Shown here: positions 50,099 through 61,306 of the stretch, piece after piece | Layout: each line of letters starts with the position of its first letter | How positions within the stretch are numbered: position 1 is the stretch's first letter | Assembly (NCBI GenBank): GCA_026874595.1 | Contig: CM049314.1 | Span: 66,263,300-66,327,299, forward strand | Length of the DNA stretch: 64,000 nt | Reading direction: 5' to 3' | Source: Sipunculus nudus | Taxonomy: Eukaryota > Annelida > Sipuncula > Golfingiida > Sipunculidae | The notes under the pieces: model-generated | What the model saw: only the letters and a program-made list of their open reading frames with translations | What the model was told of the DNA's origin: nothing | Database searches by the model: none | Program-made: the position numbers and the translations under genes

Positions 50099-53000
50099 CA
50101 CAAATTTCCAATGACATATGGATTTAATATAATCTAAAGAAACATGAGTGGATTATTGTATCTATACAGTGACATCTACACCAGTAGCTGCATACTTGAC
50201 ATATTCTGCATACCAGGGGTGTTCCTTACATAAGGGCATGTGGCGTATGTTTCCCCATGTCAATGAGACCCCTGGGGGTTTGACAGGGTCACCTTAAACA
50301 GGAACTGCCACAAAGGGACTACAGTGATGGCACCCTCAGAGGTGTCAAGAAAAATATTTATGCAAGGTTTGCTGCATTTGTCTTGTTGAGACAGGGACTG
50401 GTTGGAATAGTGGATGGAGGGTTGAAGTACCATAAATATAATATACTTGTACACATATACATTTCTATCTTTCCTTCTTTTTCTTTCTTTTGTTCTTTCT
50501 CTCTCTCATTCTCTCTCCCATTTTTTTTCTCTCTCTTCCTTTCCCTATTCTCTCTCATTTTTTTCTCTCTCTTCCTTTATCCCTCTTTCTCTTATTTTGT
50601 CTCTTTCCTTTTCCATCATTCTCTTTATCTCTCCCTTTCTTTATTCCTTTACCTCTCTCTTTCTTATTCCTTATATATTTCTTTCTTTTTCCCTCTCTCT
50701 CTCTTTTTCTTTCTAGACCTTCTCTTATATCTTATTTCTTTTTCTCTTTCTCCATCTTTTTTTCTGTCTCTTTTATCTTTCTTTCTCTTTTATCTTTCTT
50801 TCTCTCAAGATTTCTTTCTCTCCTTTCCCTTTCAATCTTTCTGTCTAGCTCTCTTCCTCTCTACTGAAACTTTTGCATATATATCATACCATCAGCAATT
50901 TCTTTAATTCTGTTCATGTTTTTGCTTGGTCTTAAATACTAATGTTTTTCTAAAACTGAACTTTAATCAGCATAACAGTAAAATGTGACAGATCTTCAGC
51001 TGATAGTTCGCTAAAATTATGTATACACTGACTGAATTTCATGCTTTCAAGGTGATCCCTCCTAGGTCTGTCTGATAGTCAAATCAGGTATTTTAGTCTT
51101 AACCATTATAAATTTGACCATGCTATTAGTAACAAAGAATCAAATAACAAATATGCCCATCAAACAGATAATATTATAACTTTCATTTTGCCTGGATTGA
51201 AGGCAGCAGATAGTTGTCAAATACATACATTTACTGTTCTAACTCAGACTGTCAACTGAGAACTTGATAATGTGCAACTGAATATTAATTTACCAAAACA
51301 AAGAAGGTTCTTCCTTTAGTTGTTGCCCATATATAAATTAACTTTGACATCAATATCTCAATCCAAACTGGAGTTATCATTCAGAAACAAAGTCGTTGAT
51401 AGACCGACAGAGTGATTACTATAGGGAACCTGCTTATGCATGCAGGGTGCTAATAATAAAGGCAGGAGAGGAATGTCTGCGGACAAGTGTGTTAGGTTGT
51501 AACATTTAAATATTCCTAAACATGAATACAGTGAAACCTCTTCAATGTGGGCACCCGTGGGACTGGGCAAAACTGTCCATTTTACAGAGGTGCTCTTTAC
51601 ATGGATGGCATGACCTCAACTAGCACCATATCGGCCCTTTATGACCAGATAACTGGCTGTCAGAGTGCCATTACATCTAGGTCTGAGGAACACATTATAA
51701 GGCCCCAAGAGGATGCAAATATTTTCATCATTTTGACAATGACTCATGGCCTACAAGACAGTACAGGTACACTGTCAATAGACTTAAACCATACTAATCA
51801 TAAGCATTTTTATTATACTTTCTAACACCACCAAACATGAGAGAGAAAAGTTCCATTTTAACTCAGCATATTGGTAAACCTCTCTGAATGTTTGCTGAAT
51901 TTCTGTTCACATGAATACGGGCATGGCTTGCACAGGTTACTGCATACAGCCAACTTGTACCAGATACAGGAAATGATTCTTTACCATAGAGATGGAGTTT
52001 CAGTTTGGGTTGTGAGTTCACACGTATTCTTTTGTGTGAATTCATCATTTGTAGCATGTTAAGATGATGGGCTGTTTACCACAGTATCAGTGCAACAACA
52101 TGATTGAAGACCACTGCGATGCATTCCTTGATATTGCTTTTATAACAACTCAAGTAGGCTTACCAGCTCAATTATCATTGCTAACTGAGTTGGGCTGTCA
52201 CGGCTAGACCACAACATGAATATGAATAATAAGGAGCAGCAAAAAAAGGAATGCCAAAAACTGCCCACTATATAGAGGTCCCCACAAGAGAGGTTCCACT
52301 CTATTTGTTTATATTTAAATTATTTCTGCAAAGCTCCTTTACAATGACACAGGTTTCCAAATGCACAAGCTTTGAAGTGGCAATGAAAGTATTACTGGGG
52401 GCTGAGGCAAAAAATCTTCAAAGATACCAGTAAATTATTGTATCCTCATGCAAAACCCTATAAAGTATGAACCTTTTTTTACCTTATAATATTATCTATC
52501 TGATGAAATATAATTTGTTTTAGTTTCTCATCAATGATGTCCATTTTTATCAAACTTAAATAAAAACTTCATTTCTTGTACAAAACAAGTTATTTCTCAT
52601 ATATCATAGCAGATAGCAAATTTCTAGTAGGCCCATGTAAAAATACATGAAAATATCCCTGGGCATTTTTTGTTTACAGATCCATCACGTACCTTTCATG
52701 TCTTAAACGCAATTATAAAATTTTGCTCATATAAGAATAACTTTTTCACCTGATAAATGCCCATAACTTGAAATTAAAGTAACAATTTAATAAAAAAAAA
52801 ACTCTTTTTTTTTTAAAACATATTTGACTTTGTTGGTATGAAATAAGAAGTGTATGTGAAATGTCGTTACTGAGAACTATCAATTATAAAACTCATGCAT
52901 TTCACTCAGATCCAATTTTGAGAAAAGGATGAAAAATCATGCGTGTGTGTGTTTCCACTGAACTAAGGGTTTCTTGCCTGTAGACAAGAGTTCTAAAATA

Positions 53001-54356
53001 ACTGCCACTTTCACCTATATTCTTGGGTCTCTTCTTGCACCTACAACTGCTTTGGTTAGTGGTGTGAGTCAGTACCAGTTACAGTCAGTAATCAATTACT
53101 GTTTTTAATAAACTGATTAATGATAAATTTATTGTTTATGATCCATTCTGCAAATATTCCATTATCTACCAAACAGGAGAATTTTGGAACATTTTAATAC
53201 AGTACTGTTGTTATCTAAGCCTTCCCTAATATTATGTGCTCTCCCATTTACTGCCTTTTTCCTGAGGTTAAGTGAATTCTTCATTCTGGCTACCAGTGTT
53301 TCATATAAATGAACAAAAGGTATTTCAAAGTAAAATAATTGATAGCTGCCCTTTGTAAAATAGGAGTTTAAAACTGAAGAGAGAATGAGCTACTTTTAAT
53401 CAAACTTGATGATTATGCCAGCAATTACTATGATACAGTGCTTTTATATCAAATTTCTTTTTGAGTAATCCAAAATACTGGACAATATATAAACTTCACT
53501 GACCTGTGGATATGATAACGGTCGCAGCCTGTCGTAATCTTCTTGACCAGCAGTATCCCATAATCCCAAGTTCACAGGCACTCCGTCAACTACTAATGCC
53601 TGTGTGTAGTTGTCAAAACTGAAAAAAAACACAGATTTGATATTAAACAGGGAAACAATTCTCAGTAGACTTTCTGATGTGTGTACTTTATCATGAAATC
53701 TTCAATAACTGAGGTGTAAAATCTGATTTCAATCTTGTAAAGGAAATATTTATAAAATCTGTTTATGTAATGTGAATATATATATTTTACTAAACTGTTT
53801 AGGAAAGTTATGGTTGACTATCATGTCACAATTTTGTTTATGTTTACACAAATGATCTGACTGATTGCTCCTGCTTGTTATATCTGTGGAAGAATTTTGT
53901 ATCTTCATAAACAACATGAAAGCATAGGGATACCATAATTCCATAGACCCAGCTATATGGAATATGTTGGTATTCCTAATTTGGTCACAGAAAATCTAAA
54001 CTCCCGTGTCCATTTAGTGAAAGGATGATTAATATATATATATATATGATTGTTCCTCCTGTTCAATCTTTTGATAGTAATGTTTATTCAGTCATTTGTT
54101 GAACAAATTGAATTTATGCCCATCAGCCCTTTCTATGGGGGAAAACAATTATTCAATGTCCACCTCTATGGCAATAAGCATTGTATACATGCAGACCCTG
54201 TTTTTGTTTTATGATCTTTGGTGTCTATATTAATACTTACACTGTGGGAACATATTCTCCAGGAAAGCTGTCAGTAGTGTAAGAAATGAGCATGCATGTT
54301 TTGCCGACAGTTCCGTCACCGACGACGACACATTTGATTGGACGACCTGTTGCCAT
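37295..54356 (-). CDS. Mtl: Rho-family small GTPase, Mtl/MIG-2/Rac type (four coding exons)
   Basis: Joined coding exons are 54356-54241, 53618-53504, 44420-44303 and 37533-37295, giving a complete protein of 195 residues starting [15 protein letters not shown]. The P-loop GDGTVGKT is at residues 13-20, switch I with invariant T38 ([13 protein letters not shown]) at 31-43, DTAGQ with catalytic Q64 at 60-64, TKID at 118-121, CSAL at 160-163, and the prenylation box CVLL at 192-195. All catalytic and nucleotide-binding residues are intact. Leucine at the last position predicts geranylgeranylation and membrane attachment. Rho GTPases of this clade cycle between GDP and GTP and control actin, cell migration and axon guidance through PAK/WAVE-type effectors. 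Thr in the P-loop where Rac1 has Ala, and the start [12 protein letters not shown], favour Mtl/MIG-2 over Rac1. The basic stretch before CVLL is weak (only KK). Every intron has GT and AG ends. Introns are 622, 9083 and 6769 bases, in phases 2, 0 and 1. Confidence 0.95.
38995..40266 (+). mobile_element. Interspersed repeat family A, copy 3 (about 145-bp core units)
   Basis: Begins with GGACCCATGGGTCTC and ends with GACGACGGACAAAGCG, then the terminal hairpin (CTCAGTTGACT facing AGTCAGCTGAG) and an A run. The core units contain TGTGACCTTGACCTTTGACC-like text, at 39305, 39451 and 39595, about 145 bases apart. It sits inside the A-rich ACACAAAAAAATTATTTT site that is uninterrupted in family B copy 1 (18278-18296, reverse strand). 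Confidence 0.75.
40730..41030. repeat. Short tandem units in family B copy 2
   Basis: Units of about 37 bases containing CTGCACTGAGTGAACTCTTG and ACCTGTACCTGG, with an embedded triplicate of CCCATGAGGTGATCACATG near 40890-40960. Reverse-strand counterparts of the first unit occur near 17840-17960. Confidence 0.6.
44077..44302. other. Intron remainder before coding exon 3
   Basis: Unremarkable intron sequence between the nested transposon and the donor at 44302. Confidence 0.4.
44303..44420 (-). CDS. Mtl: GTPase coding exon 3 (residues 78-117, part)
   Basis: Acceptor TTTACTTTCCAG, then [39 protein letters not shown] and one base of G117. Donor is ATTG followed by GTAAGT. Rac1 has Y where this protein has C in KWCPE; the position is not catalytic. 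Confidence 0.95.
44990..45395 (+). repeat. Interspersed repeat family C, copy 2
   Basis: Collinear with 32275-32670 (see there) and, at its start, with the reverse strand of 62076-62170 through ATTTTCAGTGTTT and GCGATTTTC-like words. It lies in the 9-kb intron of the GTPase gene. Confidence 0.55.
46167..49085 (+). mobile_element. Interspersed repeat family A, copy 2 (seven units of about 335 bp)
   Basis: Begins AACAAGTGACCCATGGGTCA and ends with GGACAGACGGCCGGATGGCC, a CTCAGATGACT/AGTCAGCTG hairpin and CGCT followed by an A run. The palindromic core word GGTGGCGCCACC or a variant occurs at 46753, 47071, 47389, 47716, 48053, 48402 and 48739, so the units are 318-349 bases. The last five units are most alike, sharing CCCCATAGCTTGAAGAATAT and AACACTCCATGATCAATATC. 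Reading frames inside the units (46327, 47799, 48454) are chance products. Confidence 0.8.
49086..49990. other. Intron sequence without recognisable features
   Basis: AT-rich. It contains two TGTGACCT(C/T)TGACCTCAT words near 49683 and 49833, a dispersed motif also found in family A copy 3. No gene on the plus strand is supported. Confidence 0.35.
50010..50095. repeat. (TA)n microsatellite
   Basis: Two TA tracts separated by GGAAATTTGTT, 50018-50042 and 50056-50094, preceded by CTCTCTCTCTA. Confidence 0.9.
50458..50870. repeat. Polypyrimidine tract
   Basis: About 410 bases almost entirely of C and T (TTTCTCTCTC, TTTCCTTT, TTTTTCTTTC). It yields three overlapping Ser/Leu/Phe-rich reading frames that are artefacts of composition. 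Confidence 0.9.
51529..52301. mobile_element. TA-flanked MITE with CAGTGAAACCTCT ends
   Basis: Left end CAGTGAAACCTCTTCAATGT; right end reversed GAGTGGAACCTCTCTTGTGG. TA lies immediately outside both ends (51527-51528 and 52302-52303), as expected for Tc1/mariner-type insertion. The interior has no transposase. The element lies in the 9-kb intron. Reading frames at 51547-51825 and 51871-52062 are inside it and show no family. Confidence 0.7.
52302..53503. other. Intron sequence without recognisable features
   Basis: AT-rich intron DNA up to coding exon 2. Nothing supported. Confidence 0.4.
53504..53618 (-). CDS. Mtl: GTPase coding exon 2 (residues 39-77)
   Basis: Acceptor TTTTTTTTCAG, then the last base of V39, [20 protein letters not shown] and the switch II segment [18 protein letters not shown]. 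Donor is CCACAG followed by GTCAGT. The exon is 115 bases and ends between codons, at the boundary that in vertebrate Rac1 I recall as the site of the alternatively spliced Rac1b insert. Confidence 0.95.
54241..54356 (-). CDS. Mtl: GTPase coding exon 1 (residues 1-39, part)
   Basis: Encodes [20 protein letters not shown] up to the PT and two bases of V39. It holds the P-loop and switch I. The ATG has G at -3 and G at +4 (GCCATGG). The exon itself starts upstream at 54372 after TTTACAG. The donor is ACAGT followed by GTAAGT. The reading frame remains open in the 16 upstream bases of the exon, which matters for the alternative start at 56104. Confidence 0.95.
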
Positions 54357-54372
54357 GGCTGTGGGGACTAAC

Positions 54373-55550
54373 CTGTAAAGAAATAATTTATTTTGTAAAT
54401 ACAAAGTTTATTTCACATATGTCTCCCTTGAATTTTAAATATGCATATTACATATATTATTAAGTAAAATAGATCATTCACAGTGATGTAGACCAATCCA
54501 CACCAACTAAGTCCAAGTTGGACTATCCAAGTCAGAGTCCCCTAAGTTTGAGTCCAAGTCATTTGGAACCCAAGTTCAAGCCCTAGTCCAATACAATCTC
54601 CTTGTTCAATGAAATTTCAAATTTAAATTTGAGCTTAAAATATGTATTTTAATGTTAGTTTATGTGCTTATAATTTCCCATGCTGAGCCAAAGCCTGGTA
54701 TATATAATCTTATCTTTTTAAATATTCTTCCAGTAGTTTGCCCATGTATTTAAGTCTAAATAGTATGAGACTACTGAACTTCAGTTGGGACTGGACTTCA
54801 CTTTTAATAAACCATGCTACACTAATATTATTTTTATAACTTTCTGGGTAATTGTCACTAGTGGCAGTTGTAAAATCATATTGATTATTGAAAGATATTA
54901 ATTGATCATTGGTTGTAAAATCATATTTGAAGATTGAAAGATAAAAATTGACAGATCAGCAATTACTAATTGATTATTTTATGTACCCTTCTATATTAGT
55001 GTGAAATCTGCTGTAGAGAAACAGACCCAGAATACTGATCAGATTAACTTATACATCACACAGAAAGGTCAAGGTAAGGGTCAGTTATTAATTTGTTACA
55101 CAAGGTCGAATTTTAATGCTGTTTTGCTATTTTGTGCCCCATCTTACTTATATCTCTGACACATTGGGAAAATTTTATCAGGATAATATGATGTCTTTGG
55201 GTATGCATGCATAATCATTGTGACCGATAATGAAAAATGCAAACAATTTAATCAATTTTGAAAGAAACCAACCAATCATTGATATGATTGATTAATTGGC
55301 ACACCACAAGTTGCCACAAGCAGAACCCCTACACTGAGTGAACATCATAACAAACATCAATTCAAGCCTCACTTCACAAAGTTCATTGGGTTGTCTGACT
55401 GGCACCTCTGTTAGGGTGGGGTATACATTAAAAGTATCTGTCCAACTTTCACAATTCATAGTTCTGGTTATATAATATTCCAGGGTTTCTGGTTCACACT
55501 GTTAGATGGGATGATTCCTCCGAGAGAGAAGACTAAGGCCAAAATAAAAA
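54373..55550. other. Intron upstream of coding exon 1
   Basis: Between 54500 and 54600 the words CCAAGT, GTCCAAGT and GAGTCC recur without a strict period. Otherwise nothing is recognised. Confidence 0.4.
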
Positions 55551-55820
55551 GTATGGTTCTCAGGCAGTTTTTTTCATAAATCAGTGCAGGCAGGCAATTT
55601 TTTTTACTTTTTCGTATGTTTCAATAAAAATGTCATATGATCAGGGATAAGCATGATAAAAACATAACTTTTTTTTGCTAAACAGGTAAAAGCACTACAT
55701 AACAAAGGTAATCTTATCAAAATTGTAGTATTTTATCTTCTTGAAAGATGAAAATCAAAATGAAAATTTTTTTATGCAAGGGGGGGGGGTTTAAATTGAC
55801 TCTAATCCTGAGAACCATAC
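55551..55820. mobile_element. MITE with GTATGGTTCTCAGG ends
   Basis: GTATGGTTCTCAGG at the left and CCTGAGAACCATAC at the right are a perfect 14-base inverted pair over a 270-base element, with A-rich and T-rich flanks. A G run (55779-55788) lies inside. Confidence 0.7.
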
Positions 55821-55870
55821 CTTTTTTTGTTTCCTGGACTCTCTTGATCAAGGATATCACACAACTCCTG

Positions 55871-55891
55871 CCCCCCCCCCCCCCCCCCCCC
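55871..55891. repeat. C homopolymer
   Basis: Twenty-one consecutive C; the true length is uncertain. Confidence 0.9.
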
Positions 55892-56072
55892 ATTTTTCTT
55901 CCATTTTACCAATTCCATTGAGCTTGTACACACAACTTGATTCTTTTACCATAAAATACTTATGGTGGTTACAAATTGTGATCACAAGTTAAAGATACCA
56001 TACATTATTTGTAAAAGTTTAAAAGAATTTATACTATATAGTTTAACTGCAGTTAAAATCATGAATACTCAC

Positions 56073-56141
56073 GTGCTTGCACCAGGAAACATATAATTTG
56101 CCATGTCCTTCTGGCTTCACCCACTGCCACTGCTCTTGACC
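56073..56141 (-). other. Mtl: Upstream exon of the GTPase with an in-frame ATG
   Basis: Bounded by acceptor TGATCCATAG and donor GCAC followed by GTGAGT. It holds an ATG at 56104-56102 in strong context (GACATGG), with an in-frame TGA six codons upstream. Splicing to the acceptor at 54372 joins its frame to the GTPase ATG, adding MANYMFPGASTLVPTA before residue 1 (211 residues in total). If translation starts only at 54356, this exon is 5' untranslated. Exon status is inferred from splice sites and frame, not from transcripts. Confidence 0.55.
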
Positions 56142-57625
56142 CTATGGATCAGGAAGACAAAAACCAAAATCATAATCATCATGATCTTTTCTGCGCAGCA
56201 ATTACGCTAAGCTAAACTATTCTCTCTACTGTAACATGTTCAGAACGTAGAGCTTCTCAGGTACAGGAAAGATCATGATGGATAAAAGGGAAAAAATTTT
56301 ATTACCCTCTCACATGTTGTATAATGTTTCTGTTTTCATTAGCTAGGTATATGGTAAGTGAAATCATATTATTTTCAAATAACAACTTAAAAAGTCTATT
56401 TTTTTTATCTAAAGAGACCTGTGAAATATAGCCTATTACCTCTGTCTTGTCTGAACATTTTTCAAAACAATCTGAAGGTGAGAGGTGTAATAAAAGAAAA
56501 TTTTTTCCAACAATTCAAGAACTAAATGAATGAATATATAAATGTTGTAATAAAAATTTCAATGCTACCTTCATAAAACAGCATCACACAACTCAAATGG
56601 CTGGAGTTTATTAAAAGTAATCAGGAATGTTAGGCTCCATATTTAATATTTTTCTCTTCTATTTATGCCTTCTACAGATATATCATATCTTATTTGAGTC
56701 CTAATAATAAAAATACAATCCAAAAGAAGTAAACATTTACAGAAACACTTCTATTTTCTATTTCAAGCAAAAGAGTACATAAAAAAGTAAGAAAAAAATC
56801 TGCTTAATATTATACAATTTTCATTCAATATATTGAGAATAGACAACTTGGTACTGTCTTGAGAAAAAGAGTTAACAGCAGATCAAGAAAAGCATTTTCA
56901 ATAGACAACAGAAGGCAATGTACTACAAAAAGCTAGATTCCTGTAAAAAAAGAGGATTGAAACAGTAATAGTATAGTCCATACATTGTGGTTTATAAGAT
57001 TTAAAAAAACCCAAAGACCCCAAAATCAACTATTCTTGATGTATGTAGTTTTAAAATAGCATTTGATCATGGTCAATATTTTATTAAAATATGGACTACA
57101 TCATAAGTACGTATTTGAAAACCTCTGCCACTGTTAAGGGTCCATCTGATTTATGCCGTGGCACAGATTTGGCTTGTGTTGGGGCGCTAGGTCCAGACCA
57201 ATATTCACAGAAACAATCACAGGATTTCAGTTTTATCTCTTAGGAAGTTACAAGTCACAAAACCTGGTATTAACACTCTCAAACAGGATTTAGAAAACAT
57301 ACCTTGGCGTGTGATGAGGTAATGAAACCCACATGGTACACCCAAGTATTACTATTACCGAGTATTAAAGACAGACTCGGATCAAGTACAGGTGGCCCAA
57401 GACTGGTTCAATATATGTTAAATACGACAGCTCATCGTGGGGGGTGAGTGATCACTCTATTTTAAGCTCCCCCCCCCCCCAACACACACACATCGCATTT
57501 TAAAGCCGAGTGGGGTAAACTAAAATCAGTGCTTGCACAACTCTCGACTTGAATCCAAGCTGTAAATATAATAGGAGAGGTGGGCGGGGGATTCCGCGAT
57601 GTTTTTACCAAGGAAATAGGTTTAC

Positions 57626-57768
57626 CTTTCGGTCCAGGCGCTGTTCCCGTTTCTTTCAGAGGCGATTTTGCCCACTGAGTCCCAAACTGAAATGAATATC
57701 TCCCCAAACAGTGAGGGCCTGTTTTGACAGATGCTTGGTGATTCAGACGGCAGCCATTGACGTTTTCA
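57626..57768 (-). other. Mtl: Candidate untranslated first exon of the GTPase gene
   Basis: A minus-strand donor CGAAAG followed by GTAAAC ends at 57626. The 5' limit is set about 30 bases below a TATA-like ATAAATAAA (57793-57801). The region is richer in CpG than its surroundings. Joining it to 56141 would put an upstream TGA in frame ahead of the ATG at 56104. Exact start unknown. Confidence 0.3.
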
Positions 57769-57905
57769 GCTTGAGGGAAACCCTTCAAATGCTTTATTTA
57801 TCAGCCAATCACAGCGGGGATTCCCTACCGCAAACACGCGAACCATCCGCGTCATTCTTGCCGTTGTTGATTAAACCAAAATCTTTGCTGCCATCTTCCG
57901 GTGTG
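57769..57905 (-). promoter_or_regulatory. Mtl: Candidate promoter of the GTPase gene
   Basis: On the minus strand, in order: CCGGAAGATGGCAGC (57887-57901), overlapping an ETS core (CCGGAAG) and a YY1 core (AAGATGGC); CpG-rich sequence; GATTGGCTGA containing an inverted CCAAT box (near 57812-57820); and ATAAATAAA (57793-57801). ETS and YY1 elements of this kind sit close to transcription starts of broadly expressed animal genes. Placement upstream of the first exon agrees. Confidence 0.4.
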
Positions 57906-60422
57906 TTATTATACTAAGACATGTCGCGTGCGCCTTCTTTAGCTCGAACGTGAAATGATTATTTTTTTTTAATAAAAGACATCAGTTATGATAAAGAATA
58001 GATAGATTTATCTTTGAAAGAAAATGATTTGATACCTGTTCCAAAATGGTTTCTTGAGCTGAATTATTATTAGATTAGATTAAAGCGCATACTATTTTTC
58101 ATGAATTGAAGAGATAAAGTCCTAGTTTGTGAACAGCAATTTCTAATTGTGGTTATATAAAAACTCTATTTTAATTACATGATAACTGCATGAACAAGAG
58201 ATTAAGTTTTTTCACTGTGATTATTCCGATAAACATCAGTAGATAAGGCTGAGTAGCTACATGTGATAATTTACAACGGTTCTATAATAGTTAAGGGGGC
58301 CTATTCACATATACCAGGTGTGCGTGTTATGTATCATGAAATATAGTGTTATCTGTAAGATTTTATAGTATCAACCAATATTTCGTTTTAATACTGTATG
58401 CCTACTCCTGTACCCCAATAGGAATAAGCTCGCACCGGGCGCGATTAGTGGCGAAAAACATAGATCGAACCGCGACGGCCGCCACATCAAAGTTTTCCAA
58501 CTGAAGCTTCAAACTGGTTTTTCTTCCGTCTGTTTCTTCCATATAGTCCACAGGGATGGTTCTCCTGGGAAAGCTTTACGGTATATTCAGCTCTAATAAC
58601 GTTATTTACTTGACTTAAAGATAATTACTGAGTAACTGTCATCAGTCAAATTAAACTTTCTTGCAAATACTGCCAACATTTATTTATTATTATTTTTTTT
58701 GCCTAAGAATGCAGCTGCCCCCCAGCTGCCTCCCCCCCCCCCCCCCGGTTACGGTACTGTAATTTTGGTGTGTGGATTGGAAAAAATACAACAGTATGTG
58801 CATAAATGCATATAATCCATAAAAAAAACTTCACTATACTGAAATATGAATGAAATGCAATAAATGTGTACAGTACCAAATGTATGACAAAACGTGCATC
58901 TCAAATATATATCTTAAAGAGTATTTTTATATGGGGATATAAACTTAAAACCTGAGGCATACAGTGAGGTTCAATGAGGTTCAGTTATTTATGCAAACGT
59001 CCAAAAGGTTTAAGACTAACATTGAAGTATAACTTATGAATACATTGATGTTCACTATAAACATGACTGGTATTGTCCAGATACGTTTGTATTTAGTTGA
59101 CATTCATTGTTTTTGTCCTGTGTGTATTGTAATATACATGCGTGTCACATGCATATATTGTAATAATATAATACTTTAAGGGGCCCTATCATCTATAATG
59201 GATGTTGAATTAACACTAGAAGTAGCAACTTCCCTTTCAAATAAATGTGTACCTGCCACAATGTTGCCTAGAAACCGTTTGCTTACTCATGTGATCTAGT
59301 GTTAAAAACAGCTGACAGGACGCGATAACAGGTGTCAACACAAACACAGCGCGTGGGGCCGTGAGCATCGCGAAGCTACAACACGTGTCAATCAGGAGAT
59401 GCCCTGACTGACTTGGCCCAAAAAATGTTAAATACATTATCCTGCTGGCTGAAACACCGCGTGTTGCGGCTCATAATTAACCGGACCTTCGGTCACGCGG
59501 CCTTGTTATGCTATACAGGCACACGTGGACTGTGTTAACCAACACGCAGAGCCATAACAAGGTGTTAAACAGCCATATGAGAGGTACTGAGACTGTGTTG
59601 TGGATTGATTTTGCTGGGAAAATTTTGAAAAAAGCAAAACTGAACTAATTGTGGGAAAGAATAAGAATAATATTACTCCTGATTATGTCCCTTTATTTTA
59701 GCTCATAGCCAGGTATATTATTTCATCATATGAAAGTCGAGGAGAACCTCGATTTGAACATACCGGTAATGCTACTTGTACAGTTCAACTGAAATAAATA
59801 TGTTTAAACTTATATTGCCCACGGTAATTTAAATGTATTTGTTACGTGGTCGGTGACAGCACCAGATGCAGCGCACCTGGCAGCTGACCTCATCCGGGTA
59901 CCGTTCTCTCCCTAACAGGTAAGTGTTATCAGAGAGGATAACACCAGGTATCAGCCTCTATGTTATGACAACAGCTATTGGCATCCTTGATCTCAAGGCA
60001 ATTATGTTTGGCTGTAAGCCAGCCGGCGCAGGGGGAAGAAGTCCACATGTAAACAACTATAATAGGCGGTTTTCTGTTATTCTTTATAATACTACCGTGA
60101 ATAACTTTTCAAAGAGTATAGGGCAAGAATGGACTAAATTGTTTTAATTTATTTAGAAGTTTGAATTAAAATGGTGACTTCTATCATATAAGCAATTGTG
60201 TTGAAGACGAGCTGTATATGAATGTCACTTCCACGGTTGAGTCACTAGCAAATGCGTTCCATATAGCTAAATATGAGTGCCTTAATTGTAGTCTTTTAGA
60301 GAAGAGTAAAATACCAAATTGACTAACAAAATTAAATAATTTTTCCTTTGCCACGACATGGGGGATTCATGCAATTAAACACAAATGTTCATTATGCAGT
60401 TTTTATGGATTAAAATGAGAAC
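57906..60422. other. Upstream non-coding region
   Basis: No coding sequence. CpG-richer patches occur at 58430-58495 and 59270-59560. Two single element ends, TTAAGGGGGCC at 58291 and TTAAGGGGCCC at 59176, resemble the left end of the element at 60423. A C run of about 15 lies at 58731-58746. A consensus plus-strand donor CAG/GTAAGT is at 59918 with no established exon. Confidence 0.4.
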
Positions 60423-60863
60423 TTAAAGGGGCCCAATCACCTATCTGACCTTAATAAACTAAGGTAATCCCTTTGAGCTTTCGTAAAAAAAGGTCAGAAA
60501 ACGTGGATATCACTGCACATAGGCTGCTTGTTTTGTTTATATCAACGTGTTTATAATATGTGGAGGCCGCCAGAATAATCAAAACATATTAAACAAGGCC
60601 ATCTGTAAGCAAGTCAGATAAACCAGAGCTTTGCAAATGGCCTTTTGTAACAAGTTGCTTTTCTACCTCAGGATACATGTTTTCCCATTTGTCAATATTG
60701 CTTGTCAAATATGTTGTTGATAAACAAGTTCACACATCCTTCAAGAAGGCCTTATAAAAACTTTTCGCAAAAAAAATACCCTTAGATCATTAATATATAC
60801 ACAGTAGAAGCCAGAAATCACATAAATTCTTTTTTCAAAAGGTAGGTTATTGGGCACCTTTAA
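60423..60863. mobile_element. TTAA-flanked piggyBac-like MITE
   Basis: Left TTAA then AGGGGCCCAATCACCTA; right, reversed, TTAA then AGGTGCCCAATAACCTA (15 of 17 match). A TTAA at both ends is the hallmark of piggyBac-type insertion. 441 bases including the TTAA copies, no transposase. Confidence 0.75.
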
Positions 60864-61306
60864 GTTTCATGGGGAAGTAAAATTCTTGATATTGAAAAAC
60901 GAAAGTATACATTTGTGTCCAGAGAGGGGTAGGGGGTTTGGATATATGATATACCAAAATATATAGCTCCAAATTATAAACATAAGACACCTGATCTCGT
61001 TGGTCTGATTCTTGGCCCTCATTGATATGATAATAATTCTTAGCTCTGTGCCCGCCCTGGTGGTGGTACCCAGCGAACCATGCCATACAAAGCAGCGGTT
61101 TTAAACAAAAAAGGAGACCTGGGAAGACTGCAGTTTGCTATAACAGCTGCACAAGGAGCGTAGCTTTTACGATACTAATACAACAAGAGAAAAGTTGATC
61201 TGTGTAACAGATGTAGTATGTCCCCGGATTGTTGTGGGAACACTTACCGGGAAAAAAAGTTGTGAATACATGTATGTAATTTCAGATGGGTCAATGTCAA
61301 CCACCA

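Noticed and set aside
50383-50907. Overlapping Ser/Leu/Phe-rich reading frames resembling membrane proteins
   Set aside because: They come from a polypyrimidine tract and exist in three frames at once.
51547-52062. Possible exons within 51529-52301
   Set aside because: The frames lie inside a TA-flanked MITE with no coding signature.
57462-57788. 108-residue minus-strand frame upstream of the GTPase
   Set aside because: It runs through a C run and the candidate untranslated first exon, crosses a likely splice donor at 57626, and has no recognisable domain.
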